From Acinetobacter sp. Ver3 (GTDB lineage: Bacteria > Pseudomonadota > Gammaproteobacteria > Pseudomonadales > Moraxellaceae): 37,324 nucleotides of DNA. The notes under the pieces were generated by a model. It was not told the origin of the DNA. It ran no database searches and saw only the letters and a list, made by a program, of their open reading frames with translations. A program made the position numbers and the translations under genes. Below, piece by piece: positions 8,079 through 18,957 of the stretch; position 1 is the stretch's first letter; each line of letters begins with the position of its first letter. The stretch lies in assembly GCF_000632455.1 (NCBI RefSeq), contig NZ_JFYL01000027.1:1-37324 (forward strand), given 5' to 3'.

Positions 8079-8435
8079 TTATTGGTAATTATTGGCATTG
8101 GGTTCAATAATGCGTTTTCCTTCCTTAAGTGCATTTAAGGCATCGGCATTGAAATCGATCAGTAAACTGTTATTGGTTGCATCAACATGATAATTGCTAA
8201 TCAGTTTTTGATCGCCGTGAATGGTCTCAACTGTATATTCATCTGCGATGTTGAGAATCGCATCAAGATTAGTGGTTGTTGAGGCGAGGTCTTGGCGGAA
8301 AATTTGATAAATATCGCGTAAATCAAAAATAGCATTCGTTGCATCAGGATGTTTTTTGATATAGCTGTCTAAATGATGGACGATCAACTGAGCAAATAAA
8401 AAATAGTTAGGTTTGTGTGTGAATTCTAGACTCAT
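8079..8435 (-). CDS. Conserved hypothetical protein, 118 aa
   Basis: I do not recognise a family. The protein is acidic to neutral and soluble, with no signal peptide or membrane helix. It looks mainly helical at the N-terminus (FLFAQLIVHHLDSYIKK), followed by a more beta-like C-terminal half. AAGGAG lies 8 bases before the ATG, an excellent ribosome binding site supporting a real gene. It converges on bfmS and shares its terminator. Confidence 0.8.
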   Translation of the reverse strand: MSLEFTHKPNYFLFAQLIVHHLDSYIKKHPDATNAIFDLRDIYQIFRQDLASTTTNLDAILNIADEYTVETIHGDQKLISNYHVDATNNSLLIDFNADALNALKEGKRIIEPNANNYQ

Positions 8436-8904
8436 AGATCTTCTCCTTATTATTTAATTGAGCATATAACGAAAATCAGCACGATTTGTATAAAGTTAAT
8501 TAAAACATTGTAAGCAATTAAAATTTAAAACTTTTAAAATAGAATAAATCAAAAATAATTGAGCCATATTGGTGCAAAAAAAGCTGACCTAACACGAATG
8601 GTAAAACTAAAAAAGTGATAGTGTCTGGATTGACGCCTCTTGAATTTTTTGAATGATTATTCGGAAAAAATAATCAGTTGTATCACCTTGATAACTTTCT
8701 ACGATTAAATAAGGTTTTATTGACTTTAATCACCATGAAATCTGGAAAAAGGGCAAAATTCATCCTAAAGACTTAGAGGGATTGGCTAGCAACAGAAATC
8801 ATAAATCAGGTACAATTGGCGGGATTAATTTTGTGTTTGGTGTATTTGAAGGCCAATACATACATTCTTTGTTAATAAATAGGCCTGCCAGGAGTTATCC
8901 CCGC
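8436..8904. other. Upstream region of the nuo operon
   Basis: This 469-bp AT-rich gap should hold the nuo promoter and the promoter of the minus-strand gene at 8435. The clearest structure is an inverted repeat TGATTATT (8654-8661) / AATAATCA (8669-8676) with a 7-nt gap. TTGACG (8630-8635) lies shortly before it and could be a -35 element. TACAAT (8811-8816) is another possible -10. None is decisive, and no gene is seen here. Confidence 0.4.
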
Positions 8905-9453
8905 ATGAGTGCCATTACTCCATACGATTGGGCAATAATTGCCTTCGTGATCGGCGTTACATTTTTATGCGTCTTTATGCTCACTGTCCCGCTACTCCTA
9001 GGGGGTAAATCGTGGGGACGTGCTAAGCAAGAGCAGTTCGAGTCAGGCGTAGTTAGTGCTGGTGGAGCACGAATTCGTCTATCTGCAAAATTCTATTTGG
9101 TTGCAATCTTCTTCGTTGTGTTTGACTTAGAAGCGCTCTATCTCTATGCATGGGCTGCGTCAGTTCGTGAAGTGGGTTGGATCGGTTTTGCAGCAGCAGC
9201 TGTATTTATTTTAGTTTTACTCGTTGGCTTGATTTATGAGTTGTCTACTGGTGCATTAAATTGGGCGCCATCTGATAAGCGTAAAGCAGCAGGGATTAAA
9301 CCTAAAATTGGTTCGCCAAATATGGATCTCGCAGAAATTACTCGCTTCAACTCAATTGAGGAGTTGGTGGTTGACCCTACAGGTCAAATTCCAGCGCAAT
9401 CATCTGGTCGTGTAAAAGCTTCGCCAACGACTACATCATCTGATAAGGAGTAA
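8905..9453 (+). CDS. nuoA: NADH-quinone oxidoreductase subunit A
   Basis: Small membrane subunit of complex I at the junction with the peripheral arm. It has three predicted helices (about 8-30, 60-82, 90-112) and the family motif FESGVVSAGGARIRLSAKFY, with FFVVFDLEALYLYAWA in helix 2. The start at 8905 (MSAITPYDW) is chosen over a 41-codon longer reading frame because AGGAG lies about 10 bases upstream and homologues start here. At 182 aa it is longer than E. coli NuoA (147 aa) owing to a polar C-terminal tail after about residue 125. It is the first gene of the nuo operon; nuoB follows after 6 bases. Confidence 0.95.
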   Translation: MSAITPYDWAIIAFVIGVTFLCVFMLTVPLLLGGKSWGRAKQEQFESGVVSAGGARIRLSAKFYLVAIFFVVFDLEALYLYAWAASVREVGWIGFAAAAVFILVLLVGLIYELSTGALNWAPSDKRKAAGIKPKIGSPNMDLAEITRFNSIEELVVDPTGQIPAQSSGRVKASPTTTSSDKE

Positions 9454-9459
9454 TACGGG

Positions 9460-10140
9460 ATGAAATATACATTAACCCGTGCGAATCCGGATGCTGATCA
9501 GTATCCACTTCAAGAGCGTATCGTTGTAGAAGATCCGCTTCTACAAGAAGAAGTGAATAAGAATGTGTTCATGACTCGTTTAGAGGATTTGGCGCATACA
9601 GCAGTAAACTGGGGTCGTAAAAACTCAGTTTGGCCGTTCAACTTTGGTACATCTTGCTGCTACGTAGAGTATGCAACGACTTTAACAGGCGTGCATGACT
9701 TGTCACGTTTTGGTGCCGAAGTAATTCGTGCTTCACCACGTCAAGCGGACTTGATGATTGTTGCGGGTACATGCTTCGTCAAGATGGCACCTGTAATTCA
9801 ACGCCTTTATGAGCAAATGTTAGAACCTAAATGGGTGATCTCAATGGGTGCATGCGCAAACTCTGGCGGTATGTATGACATTTACTCGGTTGTACAAGGT
9901 GTCGATAAAATTATTCCAGTGGATGTGTATATTCCAGGTTGCCCACCGCGTCCTGAAGCATTAATCCAAGCGTTGATGTTATTGCAAGACCAAATTCAAT
10001 TAGAGCGTCGTCCGCTTTCTGCGGTGATCGGTGATGATCTTAAGCCAGTTTATAAGCCAAAGATGCAGCCTGAACGTGACCGTAAGAATGCTGAACGTAT
10101 TGCAGTAAAACACTTACGCTCTATGGATGAAATTAAATAA
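9460..10140 (+). CDS. nuoB: NADH-quinone oxidoreductase subunit B
   Basis: Peripheral-arm subunit carrying the terminal 4Fe-4S cluster N2, which reduces quinone. All four ligands are visible: C66 and C67 (TSCCYVE), C132 (GACANSGG) and C161 (PGCPPRPEA), the same spacing as E. coli NuoB. Length is 226 aa, with AAGGAG before the ATG. An 88-bp spacer with a small CACCC/GGGTG hairpin separates it from nuoCD, the largest gap in the operon. Confidence 0.97.
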   Translation: MKYTLTRANPDADQYPLQERIVVEDPLLQEEVNKNVFMTRLEDLAHTAVNWGRKNSVWPFNFGTSCCYVEYATTLTGVHDLSRFGAEVIRASPRQADLMIVAGTCFVKMAPVIQRLYEQMLEPKWVISMGACANSGGMYDIYSVVQGVDKIIPVDVYIPGCPPRPEALIQALMLLQDQIQLERRPLSAVIGDDLKPVYKPKMQPERDRKNAERIAVKHLRSMDEIK

Positions 10141-10228
10141 TCTTAACGGCAAATAATATTGATGCACCCGCTTGGGTGTAATTGTCGTTTTGGTTGAATG
10201 AATTTGTATTAAATAGGAAGCCAAGCCA

Positions 10229-12016
10229 ATGGCTGAAACTGACATTGCTATGCCAGAATCAACTCCAGTTGATTCACGCCCAGCATTTGCAATTGTAGAA
10301 GAGCTCAAAACCAAGTTTGGTGAGAATTTCTACGTGCAAACGACTTTTGAAGACTTTCCAACAGTCTGGGTTGAGCGCTCACGTGTACAAGACGTATTAA
10401 TGTTCTTGCGTACAGTGTCACGTCCTTACGTGATGTTGTTTGACTTGTCAGCGGTAGATGAGCGTTTACGTACTCACCGCGATGGGTTACCTGCGTCTGA
10501 CTTCACTGTGTTCTATCACTTGTTGTCACTAGAGCGTAATACGGATATTCGTATTAAAGTTGCGTTGAATGAGTCTGATCTCAATATTCCAACAGCAACC
10601 AACATTTGGCCAAATGCCAACTGGTACGAACGTGAAGCTTACGATATGTTCGGCATTAACTTCGAAGGGCATCCAATGCTCCGTCGTATTTTATTGCCAA
10701 CGTATTGGGAAGGTCATCCGTTGCGTAAAGAATATTCTGCACGTGCGACTGAATACACACCTTATCGTCAGAACCAAGCGAAACAAGATTTCGAACAAGA
10801 GCATTTACGTTTTGTACCTGAAGATTGGGGTCTAAAACGCGGTAATGCTGATGAAGACTTCATGTTCTTGAACTTGGGTCCTAACCATCCATCTGCGCAT
10901 GGTGCATTCCGTGTGATCTTGCAGTTAGATGGCGAAGAAGTGAAAGACTGTGTGCCTGATATCGGTTATCACCACCGTGGTGTGGAAAAGATGGCTGAAC
11001 GTCAAACTTGGCATTCATTCATTCCGTATACTGACCGTGTTGACTACTTAGGTGGTTGTGCGCAAAACATGCCTTATGTGATGGGTGTGGAGCAGATGGC
11101 TGGGATCACTGTGCCAGAACGTGCACAATGTATTCGTGTCATGATGTCGGAGCTATTCCGTATTAATAACCACTTGCTTTACATCGGTACAGCGATTCAG
11201 GATGCCGGCGGTATGACCCCTGTATTCTATATGTTCGCCGATCGTCAAAAGATCTATGACGCGATTGAAGCAATCACTGGTTACCGTATGCACCCAGCAT
11301 GGTTCCGTATCGGTGGTACTGCACACGATCTTCCAAACAACTGGCAACATTTGATCCGTGAAATTTTGGATTGGATGCCTAAACGTTTGAAGGAATATCA
11401 TACTGCAGCACTGAAAAACTCGGTATTTGAAGGTCGTACCCGTAATGTTGCGCAATACGATGCAAAATCTGCATTGGCATGGGGTGTAACAGGTACAGGT
11501 TTACGTGCAACAGGTATTGATTTTGACGTACGTAAATATCGTCCATATAGCGGTTATGAAAATTACGACTTCGAAGTGCCTGTAGAATACGAAGGCGATG
11601 CATATGCACGTGTGATCGTTCACTACCGTGAAATCGAACAATCTTTAAAAATCATCAAGCAGTGCTTGGATAACATGCCATCTGGTCCTTATAAAGCGGA
11701 TCACCCATTGGCTGTTCCACCACCGAAAGATAAGACACTACAAGACATTGAAACTTTGATTACGCACTTCTTAAGCGTGTCATGGGGTCCTGTCATGCCA
11801 GCAGGTGAAGCATCTGTTATGGCGGAAGTGGTAAAAGGTGCATCGAACTACTACTTGACTTCAGACAAGTCAACGATGAGTTACCGTACCCGTATTCGTA
11901 CACCAACCTTCACGCACTTACAGCAAATTCCTTCTGTAATTAACGGCAGTCTTGTATCTGACTTAATCATTTATTTAGCGACGATTGATGTCGTAATGGC
12001 TGACGTGGATCGCTAA
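10229..12016 (+). CDS. nuoC: NADH-quinone oxidoreductase subunit C/D fusion
   Basis: This is a fused NuoC (about 1-190) and NuoD (about 205-595), as in E. coli and Pseudomonas (often named nuoCD). The NuoC part shows the family signature [18 protein letters not shown] (about 132-149) and the [10 protein letters not shown] stretch. NuoD has the quinone-site loop GPNHPSAHG with H220 and H224, and Y273 in the YTDRVDY motif, the expected quinone-head partner. It forms the quinone pocket together with NuoB. Start 10229 has AGGAAG upstream. The length of 595 aa is normal for the fusion. Confidence 0.97.
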   Translation: MAETDIAMPESTPVDSRPAFAIVEELKTKFGENFYVQTTFEDFPTVWVERSRVQDVLMFLRTVSRPYVMLFDLSAVDERLRTHRDGLPASDFTVFYHLLSLERNTDIRIKVALNESDLNIPTATNIWPNANWYEREAYDMFGINFEGHPMLRRILLPTYWEGHPLRKEYSARATEYTPYRQNQAKQDFEQEHLRFVPEDWGLKRGNADEDFMFLNLGPNHPSAHGAFRVILQLDGEEVKDCVPDIGYHHRGVEKMAERQTWHSFIPYTDRVDYLGGCAQNMPYVMGVEQMAGITVPERAQCIRVMMSELFRINNHLLYIGTAIQDAGGMTPVFYMFADRQKIYDAIEAITGYRMHPAWFRIGGTAHDLPNNWQHLIREILDWMPKRLKEYHTAALKNSVFEGRTRNVAQYDAKSALAWGVTGTGLRATGIDFDVRKYRPYSGYENYDFEVPVEYEGDAYARVIVHYREIEQSLKIIKQCLDNMPSGPYKADHPLAVPPPKDKTLQDIETLITHFLSVSWGPVMPAGEASVMAEVVKGASNYYLTSDKSTMSYRTRIRTPTFTHLQQIPSVINGSLVSDLIIYLATIDVVMADVDR

Positions 12017-12028
12017 GGGGTACGCATT

Positions 12029-12538
12029 ATGATGATTTTGACTGATAAAAAGCCACGTGTGAATGTCGAAGGGATTTTAACTGCGGAAGAAATCCACGAA
12101 ATCGAGCATCACATTGGTCATTACCCATACCCACGTGCGGCATGTTTAGATGCGCTTAAATGCGTTCAACGTCGTAATGGTTGGGTGGATGATGCGCAAA
12201 TGAATGCGATTGCGCAGATGTTGTCAATGAGCCTTGCTGATTTGGAAGGTGTGGCAACATTCTATAACCGTATTTACCGCCAGCCAGTAGGTCGCAACGT
12301 AATTTTGCTTTGTGATTCTATAGCTTGCTTCTTGATGGGTGCAGAAACTTTAGCAGAAGCATTCCAACGCGAACTCGGGATTTCATTTGGTCAAACGACT
12401 GCTGATGGTCGTTTTACTTTGCTCCCGATTTGCTGTTTAGGAAACTGTGATAAGGGTCCAACCTTGATGATTAATGAAGATACTCACGGTCTAGTAGAAG
12501 TTTCTTCAGTGAAACAGTTATTGGAGAAGTATGTATGA
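12029..12538 (+). CDS. nuoE: NADH-quinone oxidoreductase subunit E
   Basis: Thioredoxin-fold subunit of the NADH dehydrogenase module that carries the 2Fe-2S cluster N1a. Ligands C95, C100, C136 and C140 (CDSIAC and CCLGNC) match the E. coli spacing. Length is 169 aa. Two consecutive ATGs (12029 and 12032) could start it. Its stop overlaps the nuoF start as ATGA, indicating coupled translation with its direct partner. Confidence 0.96.
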   Translation: MMILTDKKPRVNVEGILTAEEIHEIEHHIGHYPYPRAACLDALKCVQRRNGWVDDAQMNAIAQMLSMSLADLEGVATFYNRIYRQPVGRNVILLCDSIACFLMGAETLAEAFQRELGISFGQTTADGRFTLLPICCLGNCDKGPTLMINEDTHGLVEVSSVKQLLEKYV

Positions 12539-13866
12539 ATACTGAACCAAAACCGATTTATGGCGACGGTAACCCAGAAACTCACCCATTAACATGGCGT
12601 TTGAGCAAGCAAGAATTTGTTCATAGTGTAGAAGACTATGAATCTCTTGAAGGGTATGAGGGTTTCAAGAAAGCACTCACAATGCCGCCTAAAGATGTAT
12701 TGGAAATCATTAAAGCAGCGACTGTGAAAGGTCGTGGTGGTGCTGGTTTCCCTGCAGGGATTAAATGGTCGCTCATGGCGCCAAATGACAATTCAGGTCC
12801 TCGTTACTTGATTTGTAATGCCGATGAGATGGAACCAGGTACATTCAAAGACCGTTTGTTGATGGAAAAGCTTCCTCATCAATTGATCGAAGGGATGTTA
12901 ATTGCAGGTTATACACTTGAAGCAACCCATGGTTATATTTTTATCCGTGGTGAATACATCGAAGCTGCGAAGTATTTGAACCAAGCTTTAGAGCAAATTC
13001 GTGCCAAAGGTTACTTGGGTGAAAACATCCTTGGTTCTGGCTGGAACTTTGAACTACATGTGCACACTGGTGCGGGTCGTTATATCTGTGGTGAAGAAAC
13101 TGCATTGATCAACTCGCTTGAAGGTCGCCGTGCAAATCCACGTACAAAACCACCATTCCCACAAGTTGCAGGTGCTTGGGGTCGTCCTACGATTGTGAAC
13201 AACGTAGAGACCTACAATAACTTACCTGCAATTATGCTGCGTGGTCCTGAGTGGTATATCAATTTATCTGCAGGTAAGTCGAAAGATCCAGGCACTAAAA
13301 TTTATGGTGCATCAGGTAAAGTGAAATTCCCTGGTCTTTGGGAGCTTCCATTCGGTACAACTGCACGTGAAGTGATTGAAGAACATGCGGGTGGTATGCG
13401 TGATGGCTTAAAGCTTAAAGCATGGTTACCAGGTGGTGCATCAACTGACTTTTTGGCAGCTGAACACATCGATCTTCCAATGGATGCGGAAAGCATCATG
13501 AAAGCAGGTTCGCGTTTAGGTACGTGTTTGCTTATGGTGGTTGATGAAACTCAATGTATGGTTTCAGCAACACGTAACTTAGAAGAATTCTTTGCGCGTG
13601 AATCATGTGGTTTCTGTACACCATGTCGTGATGGTTTACCTTGGGCGGTGAAAGCGCTTAAAGCACTTGAAGATGGTACAGGCAAGAAAGAAGACATCGA
13701 TCATTTGCAAGAGCTTACACGTAAGCTTTGGATTGGTAAGACTTTCTGTGCTCACGCTCCTGGTGCTATGGAGCCACTCATGGGTGCACTCAAATATTTC
13801 CGTGGCGAATTTGAAGCAAAAGTGGTGAATGCCGCTGCTCAAGTTAGCAACGTAGAACAAGCTTAA
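12535..13866 (+). CDS. nuoF: NADH-quinone oxidoreductase subunit F
   Basis: NADH-oxidising subunit with FMN and the 4Fe-4S cluster N3. Motifs are [13 protein letters not shown] (about 66-78), [15 protein letters not shown] for FMN and NADH binding, [12 protein letters not shown], and cluster ligands C358, C361 and C364 (CGFCTPC) plus C405. Length is 443 aa, normal for the family. It overlaps nuoE by 4 bases and is followed by nuoG after 11 bases. Confidence 0.97.
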   Translation: MNTEPKPIYGDGNPETHPLTWRLSKQEFVHSVEDYESLEGYEGFKKALTMPPKDVLEIIKAATVKGRGGAGFPAGIKWSLMAPNDNSGPRYLICNADEMEPGTFKDRLLMEKLPHQLIEGMLIAGYTLEATHGYIFIRGEYIEAAKYLNQALEQIRAKGYLGENILGSGWNFELHVHTGAGRYICGEETALINSLEGRRANPRTKPPFPQVAGAWGRPTIVNNVETYNNLPAIMLRGPEWYINLSAGKSKDPGTKIYGASGKVKFPGLWELPFGTTAREVIEEHAGGMRDGLKLKAWLPGGASTDFLAAEHIDLPMDAESIMKAGSRLGTCLLMVVDETQCMVSATRNLEEFFARESCGFCTPCRDGLPWAVKALKALEDGTGKKEDIDHLQELTRKLWIGKTFCAHAPGAMEPLMGALKYFRGEFEAKVVNAAAQVSNVEQA

Positions 13867-13877
13867 GGAATTCGACT

Positions 13878-16556
13878 ATGGCTACAATTCATGTCGATGG
13901 CAAATCGTATGAAGTCAATGGCTCAGAGAACTTGCTACAAGCATGCTTGTCTTTGGGTATTGATATCCCGTACTTTTGTTGGCATCCATCCTTAGGTTCT
14001 GTCGGTTCTTGCCGTCAATGTGCTGTAACTCAATACGCGAATCCAGAAGATACTCGCGGTCGTTTAGTTATGTCATGTATGACACCTGCAGCTGACAATA
14101 CCTACATCTCGATTGAAGACAAAGAAGCAAAAGATTTCCGTGCATCTATTGTTGAATTCTTGATGACGAACCACCCACATGACTGTCCAGTCTGTGAGGA
14201 AGGTGGTCATTGTCACCTTCAAGATATGACTGTGATGACACAACATGACCGTCGTCGTTACCGTTTCACGAAACGTACGCATTACAACCAAGAACTTGGT
14301 TCGTTTATTGCGCACGAGATGAACCGTTGTATCGCATGTTACCGTTGTGTTCGTTACTATAAAGACTACGCAGGTGGCACAGACTTCGGTGTGTATGCAA
14401 ACGCTTCACGTGTTTATTTTGGTCGTCCAGAATCAGGTACTTTAGAGTCTGAGTTCTCGGGTAACTTAACTGAAGTATGTCCGACGGGCGTATTCACAGA
14501 CAAAACACACTCTGCACGTTATAACCGTAAATGGGACATGCAGTATGCGCCAAGCGTCTGCCAAGGCTGTTCTTCAGGTTGTAACATCTCTCCGGGTGAG
14601 CGTTATGGTGAATTACGTCGTGTAGAAAACCGTTTTAACGGTGAAGTCAACCAATACTTCCTGTGCGATAAAGGCCGTTTCGGTACGGGTTATGTGAACC
14701 GTGAAGACCGTCCACGTCAACCGCAATTCCGTTCAGGTAGCAATGTAGAGACTGTTTCAGTTGATACAGCGTTAGACACCGTGATTGAGAAAATCCAAGG
14801 CAAAAAAGTATTGGGTATTGGTTCTCCACGTGCATCTCTTGAGTCTAACTTTGCGCTTCGTGAATTGGTTGGACAAGCAAACTATTCAACAGGTATGTCT
14901 CAAAAAGAGCAAAACTTGGTTGAACTTGCTGCATCAATTATGCAAACCGAGGGTGTATATAACCCAGGTATGCGTGAAATTGAAAGTTACGATGCTGTCT
15001 TAATTCTCGGTGAAGATTTAACTCAAACTGCACCACGTATGGCATTGTCTGTACGTCAAGCTGCGAAAAACAAAGCCAAAGAAATGGCTGCAGAACGCCG
15101 TACACAAGAATGGTTGGCTGAGCCAGTACAACGTATTGCTCAAGACGAAAAATCACCAATTTATATCTTGGCTGCGACTCAAACACGTTTATCTGACGTA
15201 GCTACTGGTGAAGTCGTTGCTTCTCCAAATGATATCGCACGTTTAGGTTTTGCTGTTGCTGCGGCGGTGAAAGGTGAAAGTATTACCGGTTTAGAAGAAG
15301 ATGCAAAAGCATTTGCTCAAACCATTGCTGACACTTTAAAAGCTGCAAAAAAACCATTGATTATCTCTGGTACAAGCTTGCAAGAAGCTGCAATTATGGA
15401 AGCTGCTGCACAAGTTGCACAGAATCTGGGTAATGCGGGTCTAACTTTGACTGTTCCTGAAGTGAACTCAATGGGCTTAGCAATCTTTGGCGGTAACAGC
15501 CTTGAGCAAGCATTTGCACAAGACTATGACACTGTCGTGATTGTAGAAAACGACCTTTATCGTCGTTTACCTGCAGTGCAAGTAGATGCTGCTTTGTCTG
15601 GTAAAGACGTGATCGTGCTTGACCATTCAGAAACTGAAACGGTGAAAAGAGCGAATATCGTTCTTTCTGCAGCGAGCTTTGCTGAAGGTGACGGTACTGT
15701 GGTATCTCAAGAAGGCCGTGCACAACGTTTCTATCAAGTATATGACCCAAGTTACTACAAACCAGAACTTGCGATCAAAGAATCTTGGCGTTGGTTACAT
15801 GCCATTGAAACTGGCGTGAAAGGCAAAGCAATTTCTTGGACTGTGCTTGATGATGTCATCGAATCAGTTGCCAAGAATGTACCTGCGCTTGAAGCGATTC
15901 AAGATGTAGCACCAGATGCAGGATTCCGTGTCCATGGTCTTAAAGTGGCACGTGAACCACGTCGTTACTCTGGTCGTACTTCACTTCGTGCGCCTTTATC
16001 TGTCCATGAGCCTAAACAACCAACTGATCAAGACTCTGCATTAACATTCTCTATGGAAGGTTATGTCGGGAACCAAACGCCGTCAGCGTTAGTTCCATTT
16101 GCATGGTCAGCAGGTTGGAACTCGCCACAAGCTTGGAATAAGTTCCAAGAATCAGTGGGCGGTTCTTTAAAAGGTGGTGATTCAGGTATTCGTTTATTTG
16201 ATCGCCTTGCGAAATTACCAGCACGCACATACGTTGCACCAGCACCAGTTCTTGTAAATGCTGAGAGTTTCCGCCTTGTTCCAATGCATCATATTTTTGG
16301 TTCTGGTGAATTCACAGTGAAAACACCTGCAATGGAGTCTCGTATTCCAGAAGCGGTATTTGCAGTGGGTGAGCAAGATGCAGCGCGCTTGAATGTGAAA
16401 GACGGCCAAAACATTACTGTGAAAGCAGGTGAGGCTTCGATCGTTCTTCCTGTTCAAGTCATTGAATATTTACCTACAGGTTATATTGGTTACCCAATTG
16501 GTCTCGCGCCAACGGTATCGTTAGCTGAGCCTGTATCAGTCGCGGTAGGAGCATAA
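13878..16556 (+). CDS. nuoG: NADH-quinone oxidoreductase subunit G
   Basis: Large iron-sulfur subunit in the electron wire between FMN and quinone. All ligands can be placed: N1b at C34, C45, C48 and C67; the His-ligated cluster at H99, C103, C106 and C112; the next 4Fe-4S at C151, C154, C157 and C201. The off-path cluster N7 is at C228, C231, C235 and C263. N7 is absent from many complex I enzymes and its presence matches E. coli. The rest is a molybdopterin-oxidoreductase-like domain without the cofactor. Length is 892 aa. Confidence 0.97.
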   Translation: MATIHVDGKSYEVNGSENLLQACLSLGIDIPYFCWHPSLGSVGSCRQCAVTQYANPEDTRGRLVMSCMTPAADNTYISIEDKEAKDFRASIVEFLMTNHPHDCPVCEEGGHCHLQDMTVMTQHDRRRYRFTKRTHYNQELGSFIAHEMNRCIACYRCVRYYKDYAGGTDFGVYANASRVYFGRPESGTLESEFSGNLTEVCPTGVFTDKTHSARYNRKWDMQYAPSVCQGCSSGCNISPGERYGELRRVENRFNGEVNQYFLCDKGRFGTGYVNREDRPRQPQFRSGSNVETVSVDTALDTVIEKIQGKKVLGIGSPRASLESNFALRELVGQANYSTGMSQKEQNLVELAASIMQTEGVYNPGMREIESYDAVLILGEDLTQTAPRMALSVRQAAKNKAKEMAAERRTQEWLAEPVQRIAQDEKSPIYILAATQTRLSDVATGEVVASPNDIARLGFAVAAAVKGESITGLEEDAKAFAQTIADTLKAAKKPLIISGTSLQEAAIMEAAAQVAQNLGNAGLTLTVPEVNSMGLAIFGGNSLEQAFAQDYDTVVIVENDLYRRLPAVQVDAALSGKDVIVLDHSETETVKRANIVLSAASFAEGDGTVVSQEGRAQRFYQVYDPSYYKPELAIKESWRWLHAIETGVKGKAISWTVLDDVIESVAKNVPALEAIQDVAPDAGFRVHGLKVAREPRRYSGRTSLRAPLSVHEPKQPTDQDSALTFSMEGYVGNQTPSALVPFAWSAGWNSPQAWNKFQESVGGSLKGGDSGIRLFDRLAKLPARTYVAPAPVLVNAESFRLVPMHHIFGSGEFTVKTPAMESRIPEAVFAVGEQDAARLNVKDGQNITVKAGEASIVLPVQVIEYLPTGYIGYPIGLAPTVSLAEPVSVAVGA

Positions 16557-16559
16557 TTC

Positions 16560-17570
16560 ATGGAACAAGAATTAATCCGTCAAACGCCGCTTTGGGCTGA
16601 GAACTGGCCAATTGCCTACTCTGTAGTTCAAGCGATTGTGATCTTGCTCGTTGTAGTTTTGATTGCTGCGTTGATGTCTTTCATTGAGCGTCGTTTACTT
16701 GGCTTGTGGCAAGACCGTTACGGTCCAAACCGTGTAGGTCCTGGGGGGATGTTCCAGATTGTTGCCGACATGCTGAAAATCATGTTCAAAGAAGACTGGA
16801 CACCAAAGTTTGCAGATAAATTGACTTTCCGTTTAGCTCCAGCAGTTGCGATGGCAACTGCGGTGCTATCGTTCATGGTTATCCCTGTATCACCTTATTT
16901 AGGTGTTGCAGACATGAGTATCGGTCTATTGTTCTTTATGGCAATGGCGGGTATTGCAGTGTATGCAGTTTTATTTGGTGGTTGGTCATCAAATAACAAA
17001 TATGCATTACTCGGTGGTCTTCGTTCAGCAGCGCAAACGATTTCTTATGAAGTCTTCTTAGGTATTTCTTTGATGGGTGTGGTTGCGATTGCAGGCTCAT
17101 TCAACATGCGTGAAATCGTAGAAGCTCAAAAAGATGTATGGTTTGTTATTCCACAGTTCTTAGGTTTCTTAATCTTCGTGGTCGCAGGTGTTGCGGTAAC
17201 GCATCGTCATCCATTTGACCAACCAGAAGCGGAACAAGAATTGGCGGAAGGTTACCATGTCGAATATGGTGGTATGAAGTGGGGGATGTTCTTCGTTGCG
17301 GAATACGTCAACGTTGTCCTGATCTCAGCTTTGATCGTAACCTTATTCTTCGGTGGTTGGTTAGCACCATTTGGTCTAGATTTCCTACCTCCAGCATTCT
17401 GGTTCATGATTAAAACAGCATTCTTTGTGATGATGTTTGTCTTGGCACGTGGTTCATTAATGCGTCCACGTTATGACCAAGTGATGAACTTTGGTTGGAA
17501 GATTTGTTTGCCTTTAGCGTTGGTCAACTTGTTGGTGACTGGTGCTGTGATTCTGATGAATCAGGCCTAG
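16560..17570 (+). CDS. nuoH: NADH-quinone oxidoreductase subunit H
   Basis: Membrane subunit that forms the roof of the quinone chamber and links it to proton pumping. It has about eight predicted helices and the conserved motifs [19 protein letters not shown] (about 43-61) and [16 protein letters not shown] in a cytoplasmic loop rich in Glu. Length is 336 aa. It begins 3 bases after the nuoG stop. Confidence 0.97.
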   Translation: MEQELIRQTPLWAENWPIAYSVVQAIVILLVVVLIAALMSFIERRLLGLWQDRYGPNRVGPGGMFQIVADMLKIMFKEDWTPKFADKLTFRLAPAVAMATAVLSFMVIPVSPYLGVADMSIGLLFFMAMAGIAVYAVLFGGWSSNNKYALLGGLRSAAQTISYEVFLGISLMGVVAIAGSFNMREIVEAQKDVWFVIPQFLGFLIFVVAGVAVTHRHPFDQPEAEQELAEGYHVEYGGMKWGMFFVAEYVNVVLISALIVTLFFGGWLAPFGLDFLPPAFWFMIKTAFFVMMFVLARGSLMRPRYDQVMNFGWKICLPLALVNLLVTGAVILMNQA

Positions 17571-17588
17571 GACAGCAGGGAGAACATT

Positions 17589-18131
17589 ATGTATAAAATT
17601 CTAGCTGGGTTTGGGTCAATTGTACGTTCGTTGTGGATGGTATTCAGCCACGCAACACGTAAACGTGACACTATTTTATACCCTGAAGTTAAAGCAGAAG
17701 AAATCGTTCCACCACGATTCCGTGGCCGTATCGTATTGACACGTGACCCAGATGGTGAAGAGCGCTGTGTAGCTTGTAACTTGTGTGCTGTAGCTTGCCC
17801 TGTTGGCTGTATTTCATTACAGAAAGCTGAGAAAGAAGATGGTCGTTGGTATCCGGAATTTTTCCGGATCAACTTCTCTCGTTGTATTTTCTGCGGTATG
17901 TGTGAAGAAGCATGTCCTACAACTGCTATTCAGATGACACCTGATTTCGAACTCAGTGAATACGTTCGTCAAGACTTAGTTTATGAGAAAGAAAACTTGC
18001 TCATTTCTGGTCCTGGTAAATATCCAGACTATAACTTCTACCGTGTAACTGGTATGGCTGTAGCTGGTAAAGACAAAGGTCAGGCTCAGCGTGAAAGCGC
18101 ACCTGTCGATGTACGGAGCTTATTACCATGA
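17589..18131 (+). CDS. nuoI: NADH-quinone oxidoreductase subunit I
   Basis: Ferredoxin-like subunit with two 4Fe-4S clusters, N6a and N6b, that pass electrons to N2. The two CxxCxxCxxxCP motifs are at C60/C63/C66/C70 and C99/C102/C105/C109, the fourth cysteines swapping between clusters as in ferredoxins. Length is 180 aa. The stop overlaps the nuoJ ATG (ATGA). Confidence 0.97.
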   Translation: MYKILAGFGSIVRSLWMVFSHATRKRDTILYPEVKAEEIVPPRFRGRIVLTRDPDGEERCVACNLCAVACPVGCISLQKAEKEDGRWYPEFFRINFSRCIFCGMCEEACPTTAIQMTPDFELSEYVRQDLVYEKENLLISGPGKYPDYNFYRVTGMAVAGKDKGQAQRESAPVDVRSLLP

Positions 18132-18649
18132 TGTGGCCATTTTATTTGATGGCACTTGTGGCCATCGTTTCTACGGTTCGTGTTGTGACTAATGCGAATC
18201 CAGTACACGCACTTTTAAGCTTAATCGTTTCGTTACTTGCAGTTGCTGGTATGTTCATGATCGTGGGTGCACCATTTGCAGGTGCACTTGAGATTATTGT
18301 TTACGCTGGTGCAATTATGGTTCTTTTCGTCTTCGTTGTGATGATGTTGAACCTTGGTTCTCAAACTGTTGAACAAGAACGTAAATGGTTAACATCTGAT
18401 GCTTGGGCTTACCCTGCATTGATGAGCTTTTTAATGGGTCTGGTTTTAGTTTGGACAATGACTTCAGAGCACAGCATTTCTGGTCCTTTAATGGGTACAG
18501 AAGTTGTAGGCCCTAAAGAAGTTGGTCAAGCACTCTTTACACAATATTTATTATTGGTTGAAGTTGCCGCAATGTTATTGCTTGCTGCGTTAGTCGCTGC
18601 ATTCCACTTAGGCAAACGTGAACCAAGTGCAGAAGAGGAAAAAGAATAA
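18128..18649 (+). CDS. nuoJ: NADH-quinone oxidoreductase subunit J
   Basis: Membrane-arm subunit with five predicted helices. The conserved helix 3 segment [20 protein letters not shown] contains the pi-bulge region implicated in coupling in other complex I enzymes. Length is 173 aa. The ATG at 18128 overlaps nuoI; a second ATG at 18131 is possible. The stop overlaps the nuoK start (TAATG). Confidence 0.96.
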   Translation: MMWPFYLMALVAIVSTVRVVTNANPVHALLSLIVSLLAVAGMFMIVGAPFAGALEIIVYAGAIMVLFVFVVMMLNLGSQTVEQERKWLTSDAWAYPALMSFLMGLVLVWTMTSEHSISGPLMGTEVVGPKEVGQALFTQYLLLVEVAAMLLLAALVAAFHLGKREPSAEEEKE

Positions 18650-18957
18650 TGGGTAATATCCCTTTAGAGCATGGTTTGATTGTTGCAACCATTCTTTTTG
18701 CACTCGGTTTCTACGGTGTAATGGTGCGACGCAACCTTCTATTTATGTTAATGAGCCTTGAGATCATGATGAATGCAGCAGCGCTTGCATTCGTCCTCGC
18801 TGGTAGTGCATGGGTGCAACCAGATGGTCAGATCATGTTTATCTTGATCTTAACGCTTGCTGCGGCAGAAGCGTGTATTGGGCTTGCGATCGTCCTTCAG
18901 TTCTATCATCGCTTCCATCATTTGGATGTAGATGCTGCTAGTGAGATGCGCGGATGA
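18649..18957 (+). CDS. nuoK: NADH-quinone oxidoreductase subunit K
   Basis: Small three-helix membrane subunit. Key buried glutamates E38 and E74 correspond to E. coli E36 and E72, needed for proton transfer. Length is 102 aa. It overlaps nuoJ by one base and nuoL by four, so translation is probably coupled through J-K-L. Confidence 0.97.
   Translation: MGNIPLEHGLIVATILFALGFYGVMVRRNLLFMLMSLEIMMNAAALAFVLAGSAWVQPDGQIMFILILTLAAAEACIGLAIVLQFYHRFHHLDVDAASEMRG

Noticed and set aside
8782..8904. N-terminal extension of the nuoA reading frame by 41 codons
   Set aside because: The extension has no homology-like features, lies in the promoter region, and a good AGGAG site serves the ATG at 8905.
15394..15750. 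118-codon minus-strand ORF inside nuoG
   Set aside because: Shadow of nuoG codon usage, Q/L-rich as expected from antisense Ala/Gln codons.
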